Translations under genes and position numbers: made by a program
Shown here: piece by piece, positions 23,601 through 33,512 of the stretch
How positions within the stretch are numbered: position 1 is the stretch's first letter
Layout of the letters: every line of letters starts with the position of its first letter
The notes under the pieces: generated by a model
What the model saw: the letters and a program-made list of their open reading frames with translations, nothing else
Database searches by the model: none
Told to the model about the DNA's origin: nothing
From: Chalara sp. BL73
Taxonomy: Eukaryota > Ascomycota > Leotiomycetes > Helotiales
Direction: 5' to 3'
Assembly: GCA_918026815.1 (NCBI GenBank)
Contig: CAKJVC010000014.1
Location: 868,001-932,000 of the forward strand
DNA: 64,000 bases

Positions 23601-25353
23601 AGGTTATAGTGCAGCATTGCCAGGTCAAGGATACATTGCCGGTCAGGTCACAGCGCGTAACAATGGCCCGTCCATGCGTCCAATGTCTTACCAGACTGGA
23701 CCTCAACAAACGAATGTATCTGGATCGTCTGGAGCTCTGGTCAGTGATAAAAATGCCATTGCGGTTACCCGGCCCTACCTTCAATCTCACTCTCAGGTCT
23801 CTCAATCTTCACAGTCTGGAAGACGCGCTACTACGCAAACTCAAGTGCTACCTACTCCTAATCAACCATCTCAACTTGGACAGGATGCTACACAGTCTCA
23901 AAGAGCACTTCATACTCAAGTTCAGTCATCACAGCTCGGAAGAAGCGCTATACAAGCCCAACAAGTGCAACGTAATCCTTATATCACCAGTGAGCAAAAC
24001 TTCGGTAGCAGTTCTAGCACACCCCAGGCTCGAGCTGTCCCTGTCATCATCAGATCACCCAAGCCGTCCCATTCATTCGCCCAATCTCAAGTCTCTCATT
24101 CTTCTAGCCTTGGTACACCCTCTTCATATGCTAAAGCCACAGCCTTGGCAACCTCTCCTACAACTATACCTCAAAGCGATGCGCCATCTCGGAGCTTTGG
24201 AGTAGTCGTTCCGGCCACGACTACGGTTCGTGCTAGTCACCTGACACCTTTACGTGTTGGAAGCCCAGCAGCAAGTTTCACAAGCGGCGATAGTACGAAA
24301 AAAAAACGCGGTCGACCTTTCAAGAATCCTGAAGGAACACCAAAACCACAAGCCGAACCCAAAAAGCGTGGCCGACCATTCAAGATCGCAGAAAACGCCA
24401 CTTCCAGAGCATCGCAATCCGAAGATAATGTTGTTAAGAAGCGTGGTCGCCCCTCCAAAAACCCCTTGGAACGTATAGTAAAGCCCCTTCGTGAGCCTAG
24501 GTATATGGTGTTCATCTGTGAGTGGGAGGGTTGTAGAGCAAAACTGCACAATCTCGATACTCTCAAAGTACACATACTCAACGTACACTATAAGAAAGAC
24601 AAAAAGGGTATCTCACAGTGCAAATGGGGACAATGTGAAGCGGCCAACGACGCAGGAGATTATGATGAATCAGAGGATAAGGTAATGGGAGGTGTCACGG
24701 CAGCTGAAGATGCATCGAATAGAAGCTTGGATGAGAGTTATTCAGAGAGCGATAACTCGGATCTTCCACCCGATGACCTTCCACCTGATAGCCTTCCATG
24801 GGAGAACCTCTCAGCAAATAGAGCATCAGGTGGCGTACTTACAGCTGACGATTCTGGAGCAGACGAGCTTGGAATAGATGAACTAGCACTTGAAGCCGGT
24901 AATGTAGAGATAAATAATGTTACAACTAAAAAGCCATCGGAGGTCAAGCTCAGACGTTTACGCTTTCACAACCGACAGGATTGGGAAAACCATATTCACA
25001 ATGCTCATTTGGTACCATACGCTTGGCATATGGGCGACGGACCCAAGGTAGATCCTCCAAGTAAGTCAACCCATTTGACCCAGCTATTCATTCCTGCTCA
25101 CACAACAGGTATAGAGGCTTCAGGTGAATCAAAGATGCTCCCTCCCTGGTTGTTTGATGGCCAAGGTCGGCAAGTCATCAACTCCATCGATGGCCAGCAA
25201 ATCGAGCGGGGAGATGCGAAGAAGAATAATAAGCGGCGGCTCCAGGATGCGCGACGAGAGGAAGCTGGACAAGGCATGAACGTAGTTCTAAAGCCTGTCA
25301 AGAACCCCGAGGAGTATATGATCATTGATGATGACGATGACGAGAGCAGTTGA
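20666..25353 (+). CDS. Large AT-hook and C2H2 zinc-finger nuclear protein, about 1487 aa
   Basis: Exons 20666-22100, 22210-22443 and 22511-25353 join in phase; a further 48-nt intron at 25061-25108 (GTAAGT..CAG) is likely, giving 1487 aa. The N-terminal part has a charged coiled-coil-like stretch (NLEQQIARRTKELEDRVRQK) and one AT-hook (KRKRGRPKKY). The middle is long, disordered and rich in Gln, Ser and Thr. Three further AT-hooks cluster at nt 24298-24465 (KKKRGRPFK, KKRGRPFK, KKRGRPSK). Two C2H2-type fingers follow: CEWEGCRAKLHNLDTLKVH and a split CKWGQC...RFHNRQDWENHIHNAH with an acidic insert between the cysteines and histidines. AT-hooks bind the minor groove of AT-rich DNA, so a chromatin or transcription role is inferred. 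I cannot name an ortholog. Two separate genes are possible but less likely, given the matching phases. Confidence 0.8.
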
Positions 25354-25934
25354 GAGAAAGCCAAGGGGGCTTGAATGTGAGAAACGAGGACAATACCCCA
25401 GTGAATAGACGCAGGGGCGTCATGTATTATTGTGCTACTATCATCAACTTAGAGACGAAGGCTTAGAGGGGCGCGAGATGAGAGGCAGCGATAGATACAG
25501 CTACCTTTGTGGTGCCTAGCACTGCATAGTACAACTGATAGTAGCAGCTCTTACGGTGATGCCCCTTACATAGGCCAATCAATGAACACAAGGACTATTT
25601 ACTAAAATATGAACAACCCATTTCAATTGTCTTGTGAGAACATCACATGTTCTCTACACATATCCTGCAATTCTTCGGTATAGTAAGACGAGAAAATATA
25701 TACTCCCTCGAATTCTTGAATTGAAAGAAGCTCTATTTGGATTAGTTGGAGTGTTACAACCCCTGCGTAGACAATATTGTGACCCAACCCCAAACCTCGC
25801 GACAATCTAGCTTCCTTCGGTAGGCGGTGTGATGTTTAACCTTTAAATTGTCTGCCCCTCGAATACTACCCGCCAAAATCTTATAAACACAGACAAACCA
25901 GAACCTCTAGATAGCCATATTACCACGGAACACG
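25354..25934. other. Intergenic
   Basis: About 580 bp between two plus-strand genes. No coding frame of note. Confidence 0.5.
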
Positions 25935-28900
25935 ATGCATTGCGTAGAATGTGGAAACCCTCTCCCTGATATCCGGGACAGCAGCACTGCGTGCAGCAAA
26001 TGCAAAACGCTTGTTGCTACATGGTGGGACGAAACATCGAACTCGCACAGAATCCATCGAGAAACCTTGCTCCCATTTTCAGCCGAGCAAGTAGGTACAA
26101 TGTCACAACGGAGGAACAGCCAGACCATCGAGGAGAGGAATTTTCAGGCTGCTTTGATCTGCCTTGAGCTTCATTTCGAGACAAAAATTGGGCTTGGGCC
26201 AAAGACTATGCCGGAAGTAAAGAAGAATGTGGGAAAGACCTTGGATTTGAGTTTGAACAAATCCGATGTTAGGTATATCTTCCAGTCGCTCTGCAGTGTT
26301 GCCACCAATCAAAAGCTGATTACTTGGATGCAGAGAAAGCCTTGCAAAGAATGTTGACATTTGGATGCGTCTACAAAAGATCTTCAACCTTGCACTCCCT
26401 ATCCTCAATAGCCGGTCTCTCCGGGATTCATATGCTCAGAATAGCACACTTAATGAGCCTGGCACATCAGAGAATGCCAGCCTAATTCTGAAAAATTACG
26501 ATGTACTAGTCCGAGACCTACACTTCTTGAACAGCCTGCTGGTCATATCGAGGAATATGCTGGCGATCAAGGATACGGCTCAGGAGATCTGCGCAGCTGT
26601 TCAATTTGACCATGTTGTTCGAGAACTTGTTGTGCTGTGCGTCAATGTCACAAGCAAAAGCGGCTATGATGGAGACAATATGGATGATGTGAGCAGGGGA
26701 AAGCTAAATGAGGTTGGAGAATTATGTGATTTTGAACTAAACTTTTTTTGCTCAATTACTGACCTAGTTTTCAGATAAAAAATTGCTTGTCACCTCCCTA
26801 CAACATATGCACAATTGGACTATGGGGAATGATCGTTTTAAGATGCTATTCTGGTTTGAAATGCTGTTCGATGGGGAGCTTCACAACGATACCATACATG
26901 AGCTGCCGCCAGATAATCTAAACGTCGAAAAAGTATATGCAGAAGTCAAGAATTGGATTAGACGCCATTCGCGCAAAGACAAGTTAGCAGCCCGACTCCT
27001 CGATAAATATACCGCAGATGTGAAATCTGGAGTTACTCCAGGACCCCTCCCGCCACCTCAGGATGACGTTGAACGAGATGGCACTCTGGAGGAATCGAAA
27101 ACTCCGGTTTGGAGGCCGGAGTTGGAGGATAAATATGAGCAAGACAGACTCTATGCTCGGGTTTCACATGAGATTGATATTTGGTGGAAGTTTGTACGAG
27201 ATGCCAATTATGAGGGCTGGGTCGTCCCAATGGAGACTGTTGAAGGTGCTATGGCTCGTGCTGAGGCATGCAAAGAGAATGCTATGCATCGGTATATGCC
27301 TCGTGGAAATGACCCACATTATGATGGCGAGGATGAGTATGATGTCGCAGACGGAGCGCCCCCTCTCGTGTACGGTGAAAATGCGGCATCCGTAATTGAC
27401 TACCGATCTCGTGATGAGAATGGAGAACTTATTGATGATGAGGAAGATGAAGAGGAGGAAGAGGAAGATGAAGATGACGACGAGTCATATGTGGAAGGTC
27501 CTTTGCGAGGTCTTCTGACAGAAATCCCGAATATTCTTGATACGAAACAGATTGAGGCTCTGCACATGACAGTCAAAGCATGCATCGTCGATTCTATGGG
27601 CTCTGGACTTACTCCAGCCGGAGAGAATCTTCAAAAGACACGATGCAAAATGTTTTTGGCACTTGATTGTGGCAAAAATCTTCTGAGAGAGCTTCTAGTA
27701 TTCATTGCTGTTTGGGAGCAAACGGATCAGCAGTTCATTTTCCAGATCACGGCTCAGATTATCGAGTCATTTCATCACAACGCTCTCCTCCCCTACGCAT
27801 GGAACTCTTTACGCATTCTTAAAGACATAGTGTCACCTGCGCAAACTGTTCTGCTTCGACTTATCAATTATATGTTCAGAGCAAGGAAAGACAGTTCGAT
27901 CTACGACGACCTAAAAGACTACAACCGTGATGCGAAGCTCATTCACTTTCTATACACCTACTTCCGCTGCCGGGTTGTTCCTGACTGCATGGCCTTGATA
28001 TACGCTCAAGCTCAGATCAGACTAGGGTCTAGCGATCCGGCTGAGTTTCCAGTAGATCTTTGGGATATGGAGCGTGCCAAAGATGGTCTATCACAATATC
28101 TTGAGCTGATCTCTGTCATTGCTGAGATATCAGAAATGCGAACATTACTAATAGAATGGGAAGCAGTGTACGAGCTAATCGCGCTCTTGAAAGCCCTAGA
28201 GGCTGGTGTGGAGAGAAAACCCTTGGTCGATCCAGTCCGCCGCCCGCACCTTGACGGAACTCCCACCAGCCGTACAGAATACCATAACACGCCTCATGAG
28301 TTCCCATGGGCCGGGATCAAAAACCAAATCCTTATAATCATGGCCTCTCTTGTGGCGCCAACGAACGCCCGTCGCAACGGACCCGGGAATCCAACCGTTC
28401 AGAAACAGATATTGGATCGCGGAGGAATCATGCCTTTGCTAAATTGCTGCGCCTATGACGGGCATAACGAATATCTTAAGGAACGAGCCACTGTCGCCAT
28501 GAAGTATGTGATGGATGGCTGCGAGGAAGCGCAACAATATGTACGGGATATGGTCCCTGTTGCTAACCAAAAACCTCAACAAGGTCCACTTCCTGCCCAA
28601 AACGGAGCCTCGGGATCTGTACCTGATCTAACACGGCAGATGGCTGCACATAAAATCAACCCCGCAACCATTTCTGAAACAAGAGAAGGGGTTGAGGCAC
28701 TCCGTCGTGGTATTAACGCAATGGATTCTCTGTCAGACGTGAACAAGAAGCAGGTTACCGAACAATTAGAAAAGATCACACGTGCAGCCAGCGAAAACCC
28801 GCGGATCCTCGCGAACGGCCCAACACAAGCAGAGGTCGAGCAGTACACGGCCCAGGTATTAAGTCAGGGGGGGTTGACGCCAGAGCAAGTGGAAATCTTT

Positions 28901-28972
28901 CATAAGATGCAAGCGCAGAATGATATATTAAAGAAGGCGCTGGAGGAGCAGCCTAAAGGAGCTGGTCGCTGA
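25935..28972 (+). CDS. Ataxin-10 / Ctr86 family protein, about 968 aa
   Basis: Exons 25935-26267, 26350-26725 and 26775-28972 give 968 aa. The C-terminal ataxin-10 domain is clear (FPWAGIKNQILIIMASL, QKQILDRGGIMPLLNCC, YLKERATVAMKYVMDG). The central helical repeats (MRLQKIFNLALPILNSRSLR, RDLHFLNSLLVISRNML) fit the armadillo-like fold. An acidic run of Glu/Asp occurs near nt 27437-27485. Yeast Ctr86 is essential and its role is poorly defined; human ataxin-10 works in cytokinesis and neuronal survival. The first 55 residues carry two CxxC pairs (CVECGNPL, CSKCKTL) like a zinc ribbon. An internal ATG at 26100 (MSQRRNSQTIEERNF) may be the true start. Intron 1 (donor GTTAGG) and intron 2 (donor GTGATT, branch CTGAC) are supported by phase. 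Confidence 0.82.
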
Positions 28973-30339
28973 TTCATACCGAGATTCAGATAAATTGATG
29001 AGCTTTCGATGATACGCACGGGCGAATATAGAATGGTGTACGGCTGGGCATTTGCATGGATGGTGTTTGTGGTAGATACCCTGGATTTAACCAACGATGT
29101 TATAGGCATTGAAAATGAATCAAAATGAGTGCTTGCTGAATACCGGGCACAAGTGTGTCAGGCTTGCCCAATCCTCCCGTGATCTAAAAATTGGCATCTA
29201 CCCCCATCCCTTGTGATACATGTGATTGTGCTGTCCAAACCATGTAAATTTATCTTTAGGTCTGCATTTTGGAAAGCGCTGCTTGAACGAGATGCCAAAT
29301 TGCAGCCCGAATTACCGAGCCTTGAAGCTCATGTCGAGAACTTCATGACAAGGAAAATACTGCTGATTCACATGGTACGCTCAATTCCCTAAAATAATGG
29401 GAAGATGTGTCGGAGCATACGAGATTGGGTTCCAAAGGTACAGTGTATGGTTATTGATGTGTACGCTGCAGTTTGGAGCCCTATCGTTGAACTCCTCCAC
29501 ACAAATTTTGATGAAGGGACTGCTCTGTTATCCGTGTTAACAAGGGCATAACAGTGCCCTCTGAACCTCGATGCCTTCGTGAGTAAGTGGCAACATTTGT
29601 GAAGCCTCTCGGTGTTCACCTTGTTGCAGGATGGTTATTTATGTGCTCGTTCGAAGCCAAACCCGCCGATCATTGCTTGGTTCCCGGCATGATCCCACGC
29701 CGCAGGAATTACCGGTATACGAACGACAGGGCAGCCTAATGGCAAGCCAAATATCCTTAACCATTACAGCACTATTCCTTTTAATACTTCAATTATTGCT
29801 ACCAACCAAATTGGGAGATTAGCGCGGAATATGAAAGGAGAAAAGGGCCGAAGATGCAGCTCTTCACTCTAAAATCAGATTTTAACTCGGTGACAAAGTC
29901 TGAGAGAGCGGTGGCATAAACGATATCTATCTATATGGCTTTGTTTCTATCTAAAATGGCGTTAAGGCCATGGCGTGAGCGCTTTTATGTAGATCTGATC
30001 CTGGCATCGTCGCTTTAACGCCTTGTCTGTGGTTGCGTTCCTCCTTTGCCTCGTGAGCTATGGACGTAAAGATTCTTGCGGCATGTGCCTCCTACCGACA
30101 CCTCTCCTTAAAGCCTTCAAGTCCTGGGGCTTTGTAGGTAAAGAGAGGCCGCGGCCTCTGAAGGGTATCATGTATACATACCACTGCCCGTTCATTTGCA
30201 AGCCTGAGGAACCCAATCAGTCGGCGCTCAAGAACAAAGCCGGGTCAGCTCAAGTGACCAACCAGATCCTGTCCCTCTTACTTCATCACCGTATCACCCC
30301 CCTCCTCCTCCCCACCCAGATCAGCCAACTACAAGCCCA
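28973..30339. other. Intergenic, convergent
   Basis: About 1.4 kb between the convergent ataxin-10 and SAM-domain genes. A 63-aa frame at 29631-29822 (+) with a hydrophobic stretch is not supported by anything else. Confidence 0.45.
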
Positions 30340-31005
30340 TCAGCCCGATCGATCTTTCCCCTCCTCCACATCGTCCTGCCCGCATAGGAGATCACTCACC
30401 CTCATCTTCGTCTCCAAGCCGCCTCCGACCCTCCCCTCAGGCGTATATGTCCTCTCCCTCTCGACCCTCGCACCCAACTCGCCCCTCATCCCCTCCCCAT
30501 TCCCCCGCCCGTCACCGTTCCACTCACGGCTCGCATCCCTCGTCTCAGCAACGACTTCGCCCACCATTCCCCTCCCACGCGCGTCGCCACCAAGCATGGG
30601 ACCCCGCCCCGGTGCGCCGTTGCTCTCGCCCTCGCCCAACACCCCGCCGCCATCTCGAAAATCCCTCCACTCCTCCGGGCTCGGCAGCGGCCTGTCATCC
30701 TCCCAGCCATAGCCGCGCGCAAACGCGCGCTGCAGCTTCCGGCGATGCCCGATGGAGATGCCCAGGCGCTCGAACTCTGCCTCCGACAGCTGGCTCAGCG
30801 ACTCCAGCGTGAGGCCCGCCCTCTCGCACGCGGGGATGTACTGCTGGAGGCCGAGCGCGGCGAGCGGCGGCAGGAGGGACGCGTGGGCCGCGGGAGCGGA
30901 GGCGACGGATGACGACAGCGGCAGGTTTGCAGAGGCGGTTGGAGGTGGGATAGCGGGAGGGGACGGGAGGGAGATGTGGTTTGGTGCCGAGGCCTGTGGT
31001 TTCAT
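30340..31005 (-). CDS. SAM-domain protein, 221 aa
   Basis: A single frame starting at ATG 31005 (MKPQASAPNHISLPSPP). After a Pro/Ala/Ser-rich leader of about 45 residues comes a sterile alpha motif: LAALGLQQYIPACERAG, LTLESLSQLSEAEFERLG, ISIGHRRKLQRAFARG (about 46-98). This five-helix domain mediates protein-protein, sometimes RNA, binding. The C-terminal half is glycine- and arginine-rich and disordered. The gene is far more GC-rich than its surroundings, so the opposite strand also carries a long spurious frame (30023-30712). A TC/AC microsatellite lies just 25 bp upstream of the start. The full-length function is unknown. The homology seen is only the SAM domain. Confidence 0.8.
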   Translation of the reverse strand: MKPQASAPNHISLPSPPAIPPPTASANLPLSSSVASAPAAHASLLPPLAALGLQQYIPACERAGLTLESLSQLSEAEFERLGISIGHRRKLQRAFARGYGWEDDRPLPSPEEWRDFRDGGGVLGEGESNGAPGRGPMLGGDARGRGMVGEVVAETRDASREWNGDGRGNGEGMRGELGARVERERTYTPEGRVGGGLETKMRVSDLLCGQDDVEEGKDRSG

Positions 31006-31026
31006 CTTTTTCCTTGGTTTTGTTTC

Positions 31027-31030
<4 letters not shown>

Positions 31031-31098
<68 letters not shown>
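31031..31098. repeat. Compound microsatellite (TC)26(AC)8
   Basis: Perfect TC dinucleotides run from 31031 to 31082 and continue directly as AC to 31098. On the transcribed strand of the SAM-domain gene this reads as (GT)8(GA)26 ending 25 bp before the ATG, so it is probably in the 5' UTR or core promoter. Its length should vary between strains. Confidence 0.97.
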
Positions 31099-31099
<1 letters not shown>

Positions 31100-31827
31100 A
31101 ATCTAGACTCCCCCCAAACCGTCGAAATAAAGACTCAAAATCAAAGATCTTCTTCTTTTTCGCGTTCCTGAAAATCCCCAAAAAACAATAGGGGGGCTTC
31201 GCTTAACCCAGCGTGTCGGGTAGATGTATTTCTTCGCTTGTGTAAAAGGGGTGTTGGTGCATAAATCGCAGGTAGGGTCTTGACCAAAAAAAAAAAGAGG
31301 GGTCTTGGAGGTCTAGATGCCGGATTGTTTATGGATGCCTCTATATATTTTTTTCAATGAAAGGAAGGCATTTCCAAGTTTTTTATTATATACTTTCTAT
31401 GAGATCAAAAGAAAGGGACGATCAATGAACCAGCGGAGCGACTTGTGTTGCCATGTGGGAGTGGTGGGATAGATATGACGAAAGATGACGTAGGGGCGTG
31501 TCTTTGCCAAGGCCAGGGTCATGAACGCCTTCTCATACACATAACTCTGTTTTTGTCTATTTTTATATCTCCAGGAACTGCCTCAATATGATAGGTACAC
31601 TTACTTAAATTTGAGTTTTGAGGAAGGATCAGAAATCACGTATTTTTGCTTGGCTCTCAAAATGTGATGTAGTAGAAACTTGTGGTAAGAATGATGTTTA
31701 AGTCAAACTTAAATAAACCCCGTATTATATATAGTATTTCATAATGATAACGCCCCCAAATGCTGCCTTTCCAGATTGAACGCCACTTGATAAATTTAGA
31801 TAGAAGTAAAGGCAAAGGTGGCATAAA
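31099..31827. other. Divergent-side spacer
   Basis: About 730 bp, AT-rich, containing poly-A and poly-T runs (for example 31287-31297) and no gene. It separates the SAM-domain promoter from the 3' end of the P450 gene. Confidence 0.5.
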
Positions 31828-33512
31828 TTATCGTGGGATCATAGCCACTTTCACGCCATCATCTACAGATAAGGTGAGATGAAGCTTCTCTACCCACTCG
31901 CCCACCCCTCTATTCTCAATATTCTTAAACTCTTGCAGCAGCCTGATTATGGTGTAGCTTGCTTCTGTAAGGGCAAATTGCTGGCCTACGCATATGCCTA
32001 TTCCCATTGATTAGCATTGTCTCTCCCGGATAACCGCTAGGAAAACCAAAATTTTCAAATTGACATACGTGGCCCACCATTGAATGGCAAATATCCCCAC
32101 CCCGGGCGAAGCCCTCTCTCTGGGTCCCACCTCTCCGGCTTAAACTCATCTGCATCAGGTCCATAGATATCCTTCCTGCGATGCATACAAAAGACATTAT
32201 AAGCAACGGCGCTTCCCTTTGGGATGTATACCGGGGACTGCCCATCCGGTCCACCACCACGCGGAAGTTTTGTATCTTTATTGGCGAAGCGGGCATTGCT
32301 AGGAACTACTGGATAAAGACGCAAAGCTAATCACGTTAGTCAGACTGTGTCTAGCAAGCGAGCCTTTGGAAATGCTTACATTCTGAAAGAACATTCTTCA
32401 AGTATCTCATCGATTTGATGGTATCGTAATTAGGTTTCTTGCCGTTCAAGTCTTCAACCTCAAGTCGCAGCTTTGCGAAAACGTCAGGCCGCTTGGCAAG
32501 AACATGGAAGGTATGGCTTAGCAAGCTGGCCGTGGTATCCCGGCCAGCTAGAAGAATATTCAGAAGTTCGTCCCTCAACCGAATCGGATCCCTTGTTGCC
32601 TTTACCATCTCCTTGAGGAACACATATCGGTCATCATCTTCGCCAATGCTTTTCTCGATATCTTCTGGGTCGGTCTTCTCCAAAGCTTTGTACACGATCT
32701 TGTCCACGAACTCGTGCACAATCTTGCAAACTCTTTGAATCTCTGCGTCGCCGTAGAGCCGGGGGAATTTTCCCAATCTGCCACGCTTAGCAATAAGGTT
32801 TTGAGCGATATCAAACGCTTTGCCAAATTGCTGCTGCTCTGATTCTTCAGAACTAGTGAGTGAGGCTACTGATTCTCCGAAAAGAAATTCAGTGGCTGAA
32901 TCTAGAGTCAGCTGGAAGAACAGCGTCTGCAGGTCGATGGTAGAACCATCTCTCGGAATCTTGGAAATCAAATGCTGAATGTGAGTCTCGAAGGTATTAA
33001 GATCAGCAACTTGTGCTCTAGTGAAGTTTGGGCGAACAAGTGACTGCATCTCGGTCAGTCATATATCTCGTAGCTCAAAGTGAATAACGAACTCTTGAAT
33101 GTTCCCAATGCGCTCCATCACTGGTGAATATCCCTCTTCCTAGTAACTGGCCGAAAACGTTGTACCTCTCACCGAGACCAAATTCTTGGAAATTGGTCGA
33201 TAGGAGTGCTTTGACATTTTCGGGGTCAATGGTGCTGTAGAAGGTACCACCCATCAGCGTTGCAGACCATGTAAAGCCCGTATCTTGATAGCGTTTCAAG
33301 GACACCGCGAGCAAATTCTTGTTCTTGGACGCATTGACTTGGGTCCTGAGTAGTCCAATCCCAATAATTCGTTCGAATTGAGGGAGCCGACGAGCGGGTT
33401 TGCAGCCATTGGCCTTGATGAATCGGCGAGCAGCGATATACCTCACACTATACCGGATGAGATATAAGGTTACAGCCCCAGCAACTGCCAGAAAATAGAA
33501 GTTGTATGCCAT
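31828..33512 (-). CDS. Cytochrome P450, CYP52-like alkane/fatty acid hydroxylase, 503 aa
   Basis: Four exons (33512-33093, 33043-32380, 32326-32069, 31997-31828) give 503 aa with matching phases. An N-terminal membrane anchor (FYFLAVAGAVTLYLI) is followed by basic residues. The I-helix motif AGRDTT is at 306-311, the K-helix ESLR at 361-364, PERW follows, and the haem loop FNGGPRICVGQQ has the ligand Cys450. The sequence around GERYNVFGQLLGRGIFTSDG and HWEHSRSLVRPNF is characteristic of CYP52-clan enzymes, which omega-hydroxylate alkanes and fatty acids in the ER with electrons from NADPH-P450 reductase. Other filamentous-fungal families of this clan (CYP539, CYP584) look alike, so the exact family and substrate are open. 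No neighbouring pathway genes are visible. Confidence 0.93.

Noticed and set aside
30023..30712. 229-codon plus-strand frame, Pro/Ser-rich
   Set aside because: It is antisense to the SAM-domain gene and is explained by the high GC of that gene.
31828..33512. P450 as part of a secondary-metabolite cluster
   Set aside because: It looks CYP52-like (alkane or fatty acid hydroxylation) and no polyketide, peptide or terpene synthase occurs in the window.
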